A stretch of 64,000 nucleotides of DNA from Synchiropus splendidus (lineage: Eukaryota; Chordata; Actinopteri; Syngnathiformes; Callionymidae). Of this stretch, positions 43,400 through 55,316 are shown piece after piece. Where the stretch lies: positions 41,207,437-41,271,436 of the forward strand of contig NC_071334.1 in assembly GCF_027744825.2 (NCBI RefSeq), given 5' to 3'. The position numbers were made by a program, and so were the translations under genes. Each line of letters starts with the position of its first letter. The first letter of the stretch is position 1. Under the pieces are notes generated by a model that worked only from the letters and a program-made list of their open reading frames with translations, was not told the origin of the DNA and did not search any database.

Positions 43400-45625
43400 T
43401 GTTCAAGAAGAATCCTTCATTGTAATTTTTTTAGAGATGAATTGTACGTTTTTATTGCCACAGGAAGAAAGGACCTCCTGTGGCGCTCAGTCTTTGAGTT
43501 GGGTAGACTCAGTCTGTTGGTCCATGTGCGTCTGTATTGGACCAGGAGCTCATGAAGGGGGTGGGTGATGTTGTCCAGTATGTTCCTTAGTTTCAGGAGC
43601 GTCCTTCTCTCCGTAACCGTCTCCAAGGAGTCCAGTTTCAGCCCCACCACATCACCAGCTTTGCAGTTGAGTCTGTTAGTGTCCGCGACCGTTAATGTAC
43701 TGCCCCAGCAAACCACAGTGAATAGAATTCCTCTGGACACCACCGACTCATAAAACATCCTCAGCACGGTCCCGCAGACGTTGATGGACCAAAGCCTCCT
43801 CAAGAAGTAGAGATGACTGTGTCCTTTTTTGTAAAGGGCATCAGTGTTCCAAGCCCAGTCCAGTTTATTGTCTATGAGGACCACAAGATATTTACAGTGG
43901 AATGCAAAAGTTTTCAAGATTTTCCTTTATAAATCATTGGTTGTTCGGATCAGCAATTTCAGTTAAATATATCATATAGCAGACAAACACAGTGATATTT
44001 GAGAAGTGAAATAAAGTTTATAGGATTTACAGAAACTGTGCAATAATTACTTAAACAAAAGTAGGCAGGTGCATAAATTTGGGCACCCCAACAGAAAAAT
44101 TACATCAATATATAGTAGATCCGCCTTTTGCAGAAATAACAGCCTCTAAACGCTTCCTATAGCTTGCAATGAGGGTCTGGATTCTGGTTGAAGGTATTTT
44201 TAACCATTCTTCTTGACAAAACATCTGCATGAATACCTTAGTAGAATTTGAGCAGTGTTTATGGTCGTTGTCTTGTTGAAGTATCCAGCCCCGGCGCATC
44301 TTCAACTTTGTCACTGATTCTTGAACATTGTTCATAAGTATCTGCTGATACTGACTGGAATCCATGCGACCTTCAACTTTAACAAGTACCTGCACTGGCC
44401 ACACAGCCCCACAGCATGATGGAACCACCGCTAAATTTTACTGTGGGTAGCAAGTGTTTGTCTTGGAATGCTGTGTTCTTCTTCCGCCATGCATACCGCC
44501 CTTTGTTATGTCCAAATAACTCAATTTTAGTTTCATTAGTCCACAGCACCTTATTCCAAAATGAAGCTGGCTTGTCCAAATGTGCTTTAGCATACCTCAA
44601 GCGAATCTGTTTGTGGCATGTGCGCAGAAAAGGCTTCTGCTGCATTATTCTCCCACACAGCATCTCCTTGTGCAAAGTGTGCTGAATAGTTGAATGATGC
44701 ACAGTGACACCATCTGCAGCAAGATCATGTTGTAGGTCTTTGGAGCTGGTCTGCGGGTTGAGTTTGATTGTTCTCACCATCCTTTGCCTCTGCTTATCTG
44801 AGATTTTTGTTGGCCTGCCACTCCGGGCCTTAACTAGAACTGTGCCTGTGGTCATCCATTTCTGCACTATGTCTCTCACAGAGGAAACTGACAGCTGAAA
44901 TCTCTGAGCTAGCTTTTTGTATCCTTCCCCTAAACCATGATGTTGAACAATCTTTGTTTTCAGGCCATTTGACAGTTGTTTTGAGGCTCCCATGTTGCCA
45001 CTCTTCAGAGAAGATGCAAAGAGGAGAACAACTTGCACCTGGCCACCTTAAATACCCTTCTCTTGATTGGCTTCGCCTGTGTATGTAGGTCAAGGGTCAA
45101 TTAGCTCACCAAACAAATGTTGGGTTCCAATAATTAGTGCTAAAGGTATTAAAATCAATAAAACAACAAGGGTGCCCAAAATTAAGTTATTATTGCACAC
45201 TTTCTGTAAACCCTATAAACTTCATTTCACTTCTCAAATATCACTGTGTTTGTCTGCTATATGATATATTTAACTGAAATTGCTGATCCGAACAACCAAT
45301 GAATTTTAAAGCTACATTTTGAAAATGAGCAGAGGTGCCCAAACTTTTGCACACGACTGTATAGCCCTCAACCATATCCATATTGACCCCCCAGATGGAA
45401 ACGGGGGTCACAGGAGACTTGGTCCACCTTAAGTCCACCACCAGTTCTTTGGACTTTGCCACATTGAGCTGCAGATGGTTCAGCTCACACCAAGCAACAA
45501 AGTCCTCTACCACAGCCCTGTACTCAGTCTCCTCACCCTTGCTGATACATCCAACGATGGCAGAGTTGTCAGAGAACTTCTGAAGGTGACAAGTCGCCGA
45601 CCCATAGTTGAAGTTCGTAGTGTAA
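43400..45625 (-). mobile_element. Rex1-type LINE, interrupted by a Tc1 element
   Basis: Two parts of one reverse transcriptase on the minus strand. The upstream part (45625-45362) carries the catalytic box as FSDNSAIVG, where FSDD or FADD is usual, so one catalytic aspartate is lost, then VEDFVAWCELNHLQLNVAKS. The downstream part (43892-43417) continues with IDNKLDWAWNTDALYKKGHS, YFLRRLWSINVCGTVL and ERHRRSFLPVAIKTYNSSL, the C-terminal end. Removing the Tc1 insert and one TA copy leaves an uninterrupted frame across the junction. The copy is 5'-truncated near a poly-A/AT microsatellite at 45630. The plus-strand text near 43440-43560 is its 3' end. Confidence 0.88.
43895..45359 (-). mobile_element. 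Tc1-like transposon, inactive
   Basis: A 1465-bp element with long inverted repeats of about 190 bp (43895-44089 and 45169-45359). The inner parts, such as GGTTGTTCGGATCAGCAATT, are almost identical. It is flanked by TA at 43893-43894 and 45360-45361, the Tc1/mariner duplication. The minus-strand transposase starts near 44993 (MGASKQLSNGLKTKIVQHHG) with paired helix-turn-helix domains and a GRPTK hinge. The first catalytic aspartate motif reads LWTNETKIELFG instead of the usual SDETK. The second (QQDNDHKHC) is present. The segment with DLNPIE, holding the third catalytic residue, is deleted. A frameshift lies near 44400. It cannot encode an active enzyme. Confidence 0.93.
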
Positions 45626-45640
45626 AAAAAAAACAAAAAC

Positions 45641-45677
<37 letters not shown>

Positions 45678-45680
45678 TAT
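45641..45680. repeat. (AT)n(AC)n compound microsatellite
   Basis: AT units pass into AC units. Antisense open frames with repeated YI come from it. Confidence 0.95.
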
Positions 45681-45689
45681 CAAACCATA

Positions 45690-46738
45690 CTTCAATGATT
45701 TTTTGCGCCATCGGGAGTCCAGATCACTACATAGCCCCCACCAGAGGGGTCAGTTGTCCCCCATCATCCAATATAAAATCTCTTATGTGTCTTGGCGACA
45801 CCAATTTCGGTGTTCAGTTTCAGTTCCTTCTTGCTGACTGGGTAGTAGATCCACACTTGGTCCCCTGGCATGAACGGACTTCCCTTGGACTGCGCGTCAT
45901 AGACCCTCTTTTGTCATACTCCAGAGTTATCTTGTGCCTTACAGGTGTGCTCATGAATGGACGGCAGCCATTTCAGCACCCTTCTATTGTGCTTTAGCAA
46001 TCTCAGGTTCTGTTGGGCCCCCACATATCAAGTCGACAGGCACTTGCAGCTCCCTTCCAAACATGAGTGCAGCTGGAGTGCACTGGTTGGATTCTTGGAC
46101 AGCAGTACGGTAGGACCACAGGATTAAGGGCAGATTACGGTCCCAGTCTCACTGGTACTGGTCAGTAAGAATGGCCAGACGGGTTGCTAAAGTGTAGTTA
46201 AATTGCTCCACAAGTCCATCGCTCTGCGGGTGGAGTGGAGTTGTCCTGGTTTTGCTCACACCAAGCCGAGGGCAGATCTCCCTGAATACTTGGGACTCAA
46301 ATTTTTCCCCTTGGTCGCTATGGGGTTCAGCTGGGACCCCGAAACGACGAAACATCTCTTCCACCAGCTTTTCTGCAGTTGTGGTGGCACTCTGATCAGA
46401 GACTGCATAAGCCTCTCGCCACTTCGTAAAAGAATCCATGCCCACAAGAACATAACAGTTGCCTGAATCAGTCACTGAAAATGGCCCCACAATATGCATA
46501 CCAACTCACTCCATTGGAGCCCCCACCAGATATGGCTGTAAGGGAGCATGGGAAACATGGGCCTTTTTGGGTGGTGCAGAGGTCACAACAACTGAACTTC
46601 ATAGTTCTACATCCCTCCTGCAACTTGGCCAATAAAATGCCCACGAAGTCGATTAGCGTAGTGTTACAGAGATACCATAGTGTCCTGCCCCCATCAAGCC
46701 ACGGACTGCATGAAGAACCTGTGTCCTAAGTCTCTGAG
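45690..46738 (-). mobile_element. Ty3/gypsy retrotransposon relic, integrase region
   Basis: The minus strand encodes an integrase core with GPFSVTDSGNCYVLVGMDSF, then TKWREAYAV, FRRFGVPAEPHSDQG and KTRTTPLHPQSDGLVEQFN (46499-46149): the D, D and E positions of the D,D-35-E core appear present. Upstream, 46500-46730 holds a broken zinc-binding HHCC region, for example CCDLCTTQKG-like words. Downstream, 46140-45700 is the C-terminal part in broken frames. No protease, RT or LTR is attached in the right orientation. It is a 5'-truncated, frameshifted relic. Confidence 0.85.
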
Positions 46739-46739
46739 G

Positions 46740-47345
46740 CTGTTGTGTTCGTTTGTTTCTTGTGCTTTTATTTATGTTACTTCGGGTTTTCTTGGTTCAG
46801 TGTTTCCGTTTTCCTTCTTCGCCTCCAGCTTCCCGAGCAACGCGGCTATCATTCATCTGCCAATCAAGCTGCTCTCCATGTTATCTACAGCTTGTTGCCA
46901 CCTCGTGTTGCCAGATGGTTGCTTTGTGTCCCTACGATAAACTCTCTCTTGATCCTCCGCTCTCTCGTACTCCTGTTATATTTCTAAATTCCGTGTGAGT
47001 TTGTCTTTCTTTCAGCCACCTGCTTAGTTGAGCTCCTGGCTTCATTGTCTGTCTCTCGCTTCTCTCAATTAGATTCTGTGTGAGTTCTTTGTATAACTCA
47101 CCTTTTGTTTTTCTCTCGTCATAGTTATTCCTAGTGTGTTTCGTTGTCCCTCTTAGTCAGGCTTGAGTGACTTATTCCCCTGTTTTATGTTTCAGTTTTT
47201 TTCCCCTGCCCTTGTGTGTTCTCCTCACTCAGTGTTTTAGTACCGACGTCCTTGGTTTCTCAGTTGCTGTTTGTGTTTTCGTCGTATTGTAAATAAACCT
47301 TGTAAATTTACTCTCGCTCTCCTGAGTCATCTGTAAGCAATCAAC
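46740..47345 (+). repeat. LTR-like segment
   Basis: Pyrimidine-rich plus-strand sequence with a poly(A) signal context (TTGTAAATAAACCTTG near 47287) and possible ends TGTTG...GACA. Its layout is like that of the solo LTR at 29401. No target duplication was found (flanks GAGGC and ACTGG), and its orientation is opposite to the adjoining integrase, so it may belong to another copy. Confidence 0.4.
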
Positions 47346-47349
47346 AATC

Positions 47350-48357
47350 CGACAACTGGATCTGACTCATAAGACTGCCATGACAGAGGCACAAGCAGTT
47401 GTAGCAATCTTGTCTTTCTGTGGCGCAAAGGATGTAAGGAGAATGGAGTATGATTTGATGTGAGAGAATAGTCAGGTTGATTGGTTATTGGGTGACTGTG
47501 AATTGTCTGGCTATTATATTGGCTGTTACTTCCATGTCCAGAGTCCATGGATCTTCCTCCATTAATGAAATTGGAACAATCGCAAACCAATGTTTTACCA
47601 AAATGGTCACGGGAATGAATGTTGCAGTTAATAACAGCACGTTTCTTTCATGATCAAAGTGCAACAGACAGACTTCAACAAACAAACAGAGCTGGCGATG
47701 ATATTGTATATAAACTTTCCAGCTGGCCTCCAATGTATCGCGGTTTTTCCACTGTGACGTCATCATTTCAAGCCCTATTGCTGTCTAAACTTATGCAGAT
47801 TGTGTCTAGGCTTTAGGAAACGTGAAGACTATTGTAGCTGTTATGCACTCTTTGAATTGCAGGGGAAACAAGAGTTGATTGCCACATATGCGCTCAACAC
47901 TAGATGGGAGAACCATTGCCACTCAGTTTTGTCATATTATTAATGTTCATGCACTTGTTCAGCTGTACATTGCTTATTTTTACATGACTGAAAGTACTGG
48001 GGCACTATGCAAATGCCCACAACAGTGAGACACAATTGTGGTGATAAAAAGTCCAGTAAAGCACACATGGCAGAAAACAGAGAACAAAGGAGATAAAACA
48101 GAAAGCCAATGGCAGAACAGGAATGACTCAGATAAATTTCACAATAAAACCTCAAGGATCAGTAAGCGAACACGAATGGAAAACAGAGTTCTGAAGAAAA
48201 AGCCAAGTTTCCTGCATGGGAGCAATGACTATCTGGCACACAGCGCTGGAACAGCAGAGCAGATAAGCAGGTGAAGCTGACTACAAGATCAGGTGTGTGC
48301 CATTAGACGATCAAGCTCAAAGGAGAGAAAACAGGGAATCAATAAATGTTACACTCA
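47350..48357. other. Intergenic stretch
   Basis: No recognisable gene or mobile element. Short open frames on both strands lack domains. Confidence 0.4.
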
Positions 48358-48495
48358 TGGTTCTGTTGGACAAGTATGATTTAAACCACTTCAGCGCAGA
48401 CCCTGCGATGCCCAAAGAGTGGACGAGGCGCGGAAGTAAAATGTTGTAATGGACTGTATCAAAAGCAGCAGTAAGGTCCAGCAGAACCAACACAG
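48358..48495 (-). mobile_element. LINE reverse transcriptase fragment (L2/CR1-like)
   Basis: About 46 codons in one minus-strand frame: a [20 protein letters not shown] motif (RT motif A with the catalytic aspartate region) followed by [18 protein letters not shown]. Both ends are truncated. The frame is intact over this length, suggesting moderate age. Confidence 0.8.
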
Positions 48496-48499
48496 CATC

Positions 48500-49515
48500 A
48501 ATCCAGCATCACAAGTTAAGAATGTGATATATAATAACTTTCAAGTATTTCCTCCATTCCTGAATCCCTATTTTACTTCTCCCTGCGACATAGCCTCCCC
48601 CTCCACTGCCCTTCTACCACCTCTATCTCAGGGGCATATGTCAAAAGGAAGCAAGCATCTGCTGCCCAAGTGGGGATTTTCTGTCACTGTTTTTCTGTGC
48701 CAGAAGTCCATTTCGTGTTGCAGCACGAGAATGGCCACATATTGCCTGGCTATAGGCATTAATGCATCTATCACCAGAGATGTGCAGTGCTAAGAACAGG
48801 AAATTCCCAATTGTTGCTGTCGTTTTATGAGTTAACATTAAGGATGGTGCATGATTACATGGGTAAATAAAATACATACATAAAGACACAATGGTAAAAA
48901 AGATACCGTTACAAGTGCAGGGATGTTTCATCTGAAACTAAACTCTTAAAAGTGAAGGCTAAAAGGAGAATTATATTTGAAGCGAGTCTGATGATGTGAG
49001 CAGGTGGAAGCAACACTCATGAGACGGTGTTACCTTCAGTGAATTGTAGTCACTTCACACATGCAAACAATGCAACTGGTAATTGCATTCCACTGCTTTT
49101 ATAATGTGCGAGTGTGTACCTCACTCTCTAAGTCATGAGGATGGCCACACAAAAATCAGGTCCATGTTCCGTGTGTTCCTCAAGGTCCTGAACCAGTCTA
49201 ATGATATGTTCACGTCACATGCAATTTAAGGGACAAAAGAAATTGCATAGTCAACATAGATCCACGAACACGTGCAGCTGTCAGGCTACAATTCGAAACG
49301 GTGTTACCTATTTGGCAGCTTTCAAGGGATATGTTTCACTTGTAGTATCAAATAATGATGTAGAAAAATCTGACCTTGGGGCAATAAGTCACAGCAGGTG
49401 AACCAATCAAAGCCCAGATTTTACATTGGTGTATGCAGAGAGGGAAAATTCAACATCAAATAAGAGAAATTTAAACAAGAGAAATGGACACTCATTGTGG
49501 CCGGTGCTGAAATTC
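48500..49515. other. Intergenic stretch
   Basis: No gene or transposon recognised. The 144-bp zone 48560-48700 is moderately C-rich, but its open frame (48449-48793) shows no domain. Confidence 0.4.
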
Positions 49516-49800
49516 ATGACTCACCCAGTTGATAGATTAGATTAGATATAAACTAAAAAATAAAAGTAATAAAATAAAAAGAAATAAACAGATTAAACAT
49601 AAATAAATAAAATATAAGTAAACATAAGTAAATAAGATAAGATATAAGATAATACATAGGTGTCCTGGATGGAGTGAGTCAGGTCATCAACTTGGCTACA
49701 GTCGTCCTGTCTCCCATCTCCTCCACCGAGTCCAGAGAATGATATGATGATAATGTGATGGACGTAGAGACAACAGCATCCAAGCCTTCGTAGAGACAGC
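49516..49800. repeat. A-rich repeat tail
   Basis: AT-rich degenerate ATAAA/TAAGATA repeats (49530-49655) followed by GGTGTCCTGGATGGAGTGAG and CTACAGTCGTCCTGTCTCCC. It resembles the 3' untranslated end of a fish LINE in minus orientation. No coding part is attached. Confidence 0.3.
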
Positions 49801-51233
49801 AATTTCTTTTTACTTTAATACAATTCCATAAAATAAAGCGATGTGTCTCGGCCCATCCAATCTACATTGCTTTTAATGCATTTTCAGAGCTGGTGTGAGT
49901 CGCAGGTGTTGCTGAATTGTGTTGGGTGTGACTGTACAGTTAGATTTGTATTGCTTTCTGTCTACTGAATGAAAAGAGGTCACGTCGGCACTGGCCTATT
50001 GGCTAACCTAAACAGAATACACATGGTTGTCAAGTTGGGCAGATGATGTCGTCACTTTTGACACAAATGTTTCAGCTTCTTGACAAGAATGACTGCATGG
50101 AGGAAACAGTGTAGTGAATTGACTGTGAATCAGGATGACAATTACTTCTTATTACGCAAATTGAGCTTGCATACACATCATAAACATGTTGTTTAATGGA
50201 TAATAAATACTAAGGTCACAAAAGACACATTTCAGTGCTCTAAATATGGCATGCACTGACTGTGCAGTGTAGTTGTAATCCTCCAGACTCAGATGATGTT
50301 TGTTATATGGTTTTGCGACATTTGCTTGCTCAGTCACATACACATCTTTTAGACCTCTTCACTCTCCATTTTACCATGAGTAAACAACAGCGAGGAAAAA
50401 GAAAAGAGTAAATGTGTCATTAATAAGAAAGAAAGATGAGCTAATTGTGTTGCATGCTGTGGAAAAATCAGAAATCCATTAGTGGAAGGGAAAATGTGGC
50501 TTTTTTTTTAAAACAAATGATGTCTGACAAAGGAAAAAAACCAAGAGCGCTTTTACCTTTAATTTGCTCCTATATCCCCCGATTTAAGAAGGTCTTCTTG
50601 TGTGTGTCTGCTGTGTGTGTCGAACCACACGTCTGTTATTGTTGTGCTCTGCTTAATGCATGCCAATGAGTCGCAAAAGGGTCTACTTTATCTAATCTCC
50701 ATAAATGACCGAAGAGTTCAAGAAGGTCAGCCACACAAACACTAAACCAAATCTCAATAGAAGGAGATGGTGAAAGAGAAATTAGAAGAAATGATGGACG
50801 GGGCTGGTGTAAGTAAGGACAAATAGACCGGATGGACTCTGGTTAAAACAATTAGTTTTGTTTTTACTGCTCGACAAACCTTCAGAGGTCACCGCCCTTC
50901 TGTCTTCTTTTCCAAAATGATGAGCTAATTAAGACAAAAGTTAACTTTTTTTTTGTTGCCTCGATTAATTCTCAATACAACAAATAGCCACCTTAATTTT
51001 TAAACTAAACACGTAAAATGGTCCTTCTTCATCATCTGAAATAATGTGACCTCACACCATTTAAACAATGCAAAGTTTGTAATGGGATTTGAATCAAAAG
51101 TGGAAATAAAATAAATAGATAAATAAAAATGCAGTAATGGCAGAGCCACAAAGTACACACTACGACGACAGTGCATGATGACTGACTCGGCGATGGAGAG
51201 AAATCCGTACTTCTTTGCATTATTCACACAAAC

Positions 51234-51277
<44 letters not shown>

Positions 51278-52040
51278 GGTGAGATTTGTGATTAATTAAT
51301 CTCAATTAATCGCAGTTCAATGGTATCAGAGTATTTGCCAGAAGAAGCCACATTTTTTCAATTTGAATGAATTTGGTAAACTACTGAATGAAATGATGGA
51401 CTCATACATAAATTTAAACAACAAAATATTGGTTATTTTGCATCAGTTTGACAATAGCAAAATAAAACACGATGGTAGCTATGTACAAGTTTTTATATCA
51501 CATTATTTAAACTAAAGCTCTTTTAATTTCTTGAAAATATTTGTATAAGAATTTCAATTGCATTCAGAATAGTGGAAACCCTGGCCATTGTGTAGTGAAA
51601 CACATCCCTGAACAAAAGCAAACAGATGCTTTTGTTTACTTTTTTTCAGGGATTCCTCCATCTTTGTTGTTGTTATCATCCTAACTGCCGCGTGTCTTGT
51701 GCATCTGTGTGATCAGTGGACCAGGAACTTCTACACTTACAAAGGTTCCCTGTTGTCTGGAGAGCAAACTGTTCAATTAAATAAAATTGTTTTTGAATGT
51801 AATTAATTAATCTTAATAATGTTGTAATTAATACATCGTAATTAACTTGTTAAAGTCCCACCACTAAATATATATAAATATATGATTCTTTGTGTTCCAC
51901 GTTACTTACAGTCTTCAACCGCCACATTTCTGTGGAGATCCATAGCTCAAGGGAGTTGCTCAAGAGGCCTCCCCACAGAAGGTGCATTGTCCCCAGGTTG
52001 CTCGCAATGACTAAGCATGCTATATGCCAGTACACTATGC
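49801..52040. other. Intergenic stretch
   Basis: Contains the (TA)n microsatellite at 51236-51274 and, right after it, an AT-rich zone with several ATTAATTAAT-type words (51285-51320, 51775-51850). This may be the ends of an AT-rich MITE. No gene is seen. Confidence 0.4.
51236..51274. repeat. (TA)n microsatellite
   Basis: About 19 uninterrupted AT units. Confidence 0.95.
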
Positions 52041-52045
52041 ATGTA

Positions 52046-52775
52046 CAGTGGTACCTCAGATCTCGACCACAATCCGTTCCAGACGGCCATTCGAGAAGCG
52101 ATTTGTTCGAAATCTGAATCAATTTTTCCCATTACAATTAATGGAAAAAGATAAAGATGCGTTCCAAGGCTTAAAATAGGCTTTTGTAGGAGTGAATGTA
52201 GAGTGTCTGCTGCAGGTGCCCTGTTCGTCTATGTGTGTGGCCGCTGCATGTGGGAGGGGTTGCCGAGTGAGTGATGTCTCTCCAGAAGTGAAGAGGTGCC
52301 CGGTGCATGTCCTGCTCTGAATGTGCGGTTCTGTTTAGTTTGGCTGTGACAAAGTAATAAACCAAGTAACGCTCTGTCCGAGACTCATCTCATCCCTGTC
52401 CGAGCTCCAGCCGACAACAGGACATCAAACCCTGGAGTGTGCGCCCTATCCTCGGAGGTGTCGAGAGTGAGCGCCTCCCCTGTGACACTCGACCACGGTC
52501 CAGTGCGGAGGCAGGAAGGTTTTACACCTCAATATGAAGAAAAAACAGTCAGTAAATGTAGCAAACGGGACACATCTGCATACAGACTGCGTTACACATT
52601 GACAAAGCACGTCATGGGTCAGCTGGTCGGTCCACGCACGTTGTGTTTTTTCCAGCATTTTTCGGGGACATTCGAGTTCTGGATTTTCTTTAGTAATCCG
52701 AAGCAAAAAAATCTCTAAATTTTTGTTCGAACTCCGATTTGTTCGAATTCCGGGACGTTCGAAAACTGAGGTAAA
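52046..52775. mobile_element. MITE with CAGTGGTACCTC-type inverted termini
   Basis: The left end is CAGTGGTACCTCAGATCTCG with CACAATCCGTTCCAGACGG and GATTTGTTCGAAATCTGAAT. The right end, read in reverse complement, gives ACCTCAGTTTTCGAACGTCC and GAATTCGAACAAATCGGAGT. These form long imperfect inverted repeats known from a widespread fish MITE. The right-most bases have decayed (GAGGTAAACAA). The middle, 52190-52560, is unrelated CpG-containing sequence. The open frame at 52446-52850 is a chance product. Confidence 0.75.
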
Positions 52776-55316
52776 CAAACACCATCTAAAAATTGAAATA
52801 TTTGCCCTTAACCTTTTGACAGTGTTATAATTTATTTTTCCCAATTTCAATTTTTTTTTCTACCACGTCACACACTCCCCATCTAATCTGGACTGTGGTC
52901 AATGTTTATGGTCTTGGGCACAAAACCAACCCATCCTCACTCCTGTGGCATCGACGTTGGGAGAGTTGCTTTTTGTGTTATATACTGACAGTGCTCCACT
53001 CATTAGTTAGTTATTGATCACAGCATGAAAGCCGTGAGAGGGTTGTGTCTCTCCTACGTTTGTGTGTGTGTGTGTGTGATTGGGTCTGTGAGAAAGGTTG
53101 ACATTACCCACCGTGGGGTGATCACATTTGGAAAAACCTGGGACTGTCAGTGTGGTGTCATTTTGATCTGACCTCACATTTGCGCCTCACATTTGCTAAC
53201 ATCACAGCTCATTTTAAATATGCCCTGACCGTATTCCGCAGCATCTGCAGGAGCAACATCGGCCCTTTATCCATCGTGATATCATGATCTTTATTGAAGT
53301 TTTTATGGGTGATAATACACACAAACACACAGATGGTGCCAGTGGAAAACAGCTGTTGATTTCTGAGCTGTCAGCCTTCGCTGGCTTTTGTTCTGCTCAG
53401 TAAAGGCCGATGTATGAGGGTGTGTGATGGACTGATGCGTACAACAGAGCTGTGGGCAAGACCAGTCGTCACACCCCAAAATCTGAAGCAGTGCCAGAGG
53501 TGAGTTCGAACTCATTCAATGCATGATGTACAGTACATAGTGAATCCTTGACCTGCACAAATCAGAAAGGAGGCTCAAACTGTTTACTCTTCCACAGTGT
53601 GTAAAGAACAACTCAGCATGCACATTGCTGTTTATAGCAATTTTAAATCTAAGGTACTGAATGGAAGTGGACATTTAAATGTCTATCAAACATATGCACC
53701 AGTTATTGATTAAAAAATGTATGTGTGAGTATCTAACTTGTTGGTTGTTGGAAACGTGTTGACATTGAAGTGGTGTGAACGAGAACATGCTAAAAAGCAG
53801 AACAGCAGGGTGGGTGGTGTGTGAACCCGCCTGCCAAATGAAGTGAATTATAGATGTGAAGGTTATGAGGATAAAAAGAGTAGAGGAGGAAGGGATGATG
53901 ATCTTCCCCTCCCACCCTTTCCTTCCCTTCTCGTTCAGCTCTTTGTTTCTACACCCAGGCTCAATTTAAGAGTACAAGTACAGAAATTTTAGGATCTGAT
54001 GGTGCGTTAAAATACACATTTGATACTTCTTTTATAAACCCACTAAAGCATCCTTTTATCATGGTCACTTGGGAACTGCCCAGCATATTTATGTGACAAT
54101 AAGGAGAATATTAAATCTGTTTGTGTTTTTTTTTTTTTTCCCCATGCTCTCTCTGCAGTGACATTAATCGCTCTTGTCGCCAACAAAGGCATTGACTGTA
54201 AAATTTGATGAATTACTTTGCAAATGTTCCTTTCATGTCTGTGAGACTAGAGGGAAGTAACATTACTTCTCCAGTCAGTCCAGAGCATCATACTAGTCGT
54301 AACTCAGCAAAGGACTAGTCCAACTCCCGTTACAATCGCTCATGTTTGTTGTTGTTGTTCTCCGGTACACTATTTCTAAGTGTGTTCTCATCTTGTCTTG
54401 TGAAACCAAAGTATATGGGTTGGGAATGGGGAACAAATACTTTTCTTGAATTCAGAATTTTCAATGGATTTGTACAAAAAAATTCCCAATGAAAATGGAT
54501 GGTCATAGAACAAATACTTCTAAACGCCAAAACTTCTAAATTTAGCCACTACTTCAACAGCTTACAGCTCCTCCATATTTTCACCGAGAAATGCCATTAA
54601 AAGCTTAAATCATACTCGCAGTCCTCCACTGCTTGCTTAAACAAAACTTGACTTGTATAGTTTATCATCAATCAGCCTCAAGAAACATGGAAATGGACAA
54701 AAAGTGAAATTTAGTATTTAGTGATTCAGTTATGCTTCATTTAGTGACAAAATTGTTTCATTTTGATTGAGAAAAATGTTATGTAACAGAAAAAACATTT
54801 TCTCCAGTGTTGTAGACACATTTGTCCTTTCTCATATGATGTATTCAGGAAAACTGTAGCACATAAGGAATTTGTGTGAGTCTTACTAAAGCACAGCCAA
54901 ACCAGCGTGGAATCTCTATTGAGTCCAATTTAAAAGTGCTTCACAGAGAGACATGGAGCAGTAAATCATTATCAGATGACCGTACCTGGGAAACCACCGA
55001 TTGTAAAATCAAACCAAATCGTCGCACCGCGCCGCACCGCACTGCACCAAACTGAATTTTAAGGTGGCTGAACGTTAACAATGCCATCCAAGGATACGAT
55101 AAATCACCACTTGAAGAGGATATGATGACCATGATAATTTCAAGCTTGGTTAGGGAGTAGAGTGACGCCATTTTGCACGTTTGATGGCAAGATAATCAAT
55201 ATATAAATCAATATACCACATTGCTGCGAGATATGCTAAATCAGGCTCTAAAGTACTTCAACTACACAACAGACTGACCTCAGATTATTGGAAAGGGATT
55301 TTCCACTAAAGGAACC
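52776..55316. other. Intergenic stretch
   Basis: Contains the repeat shared with 42181 (at 52927-52995), a (TG)n run at 53060-53080, a T run at 54127-54140 and a CACCGCGCCGCACCGCACTG-type run near 55025-55050. No gene recognised. Confidence 0.4.
52927..52995 (+). repeat. Interspersed repeat shared with 42181
   Basis: CAACCCATCCTCACTCCTGT followed by GACGTTGGGAGAGTTGCTTT and a TATACTGAC word, in the same order as at 42181-42262. Confidence 0.5.

Noticed and set aside
45241..45711. 156-codon minus-strand frame as one gene
   Set aside because: It joins microsatellite-encoded residues, LINE reverse transcriptase and Tc1 terminal sequence by chance.
52446..52850. 134-codon minus-strand frame
   Set aside because: Falls in a MITE and includes its terminal repeat; no domain.
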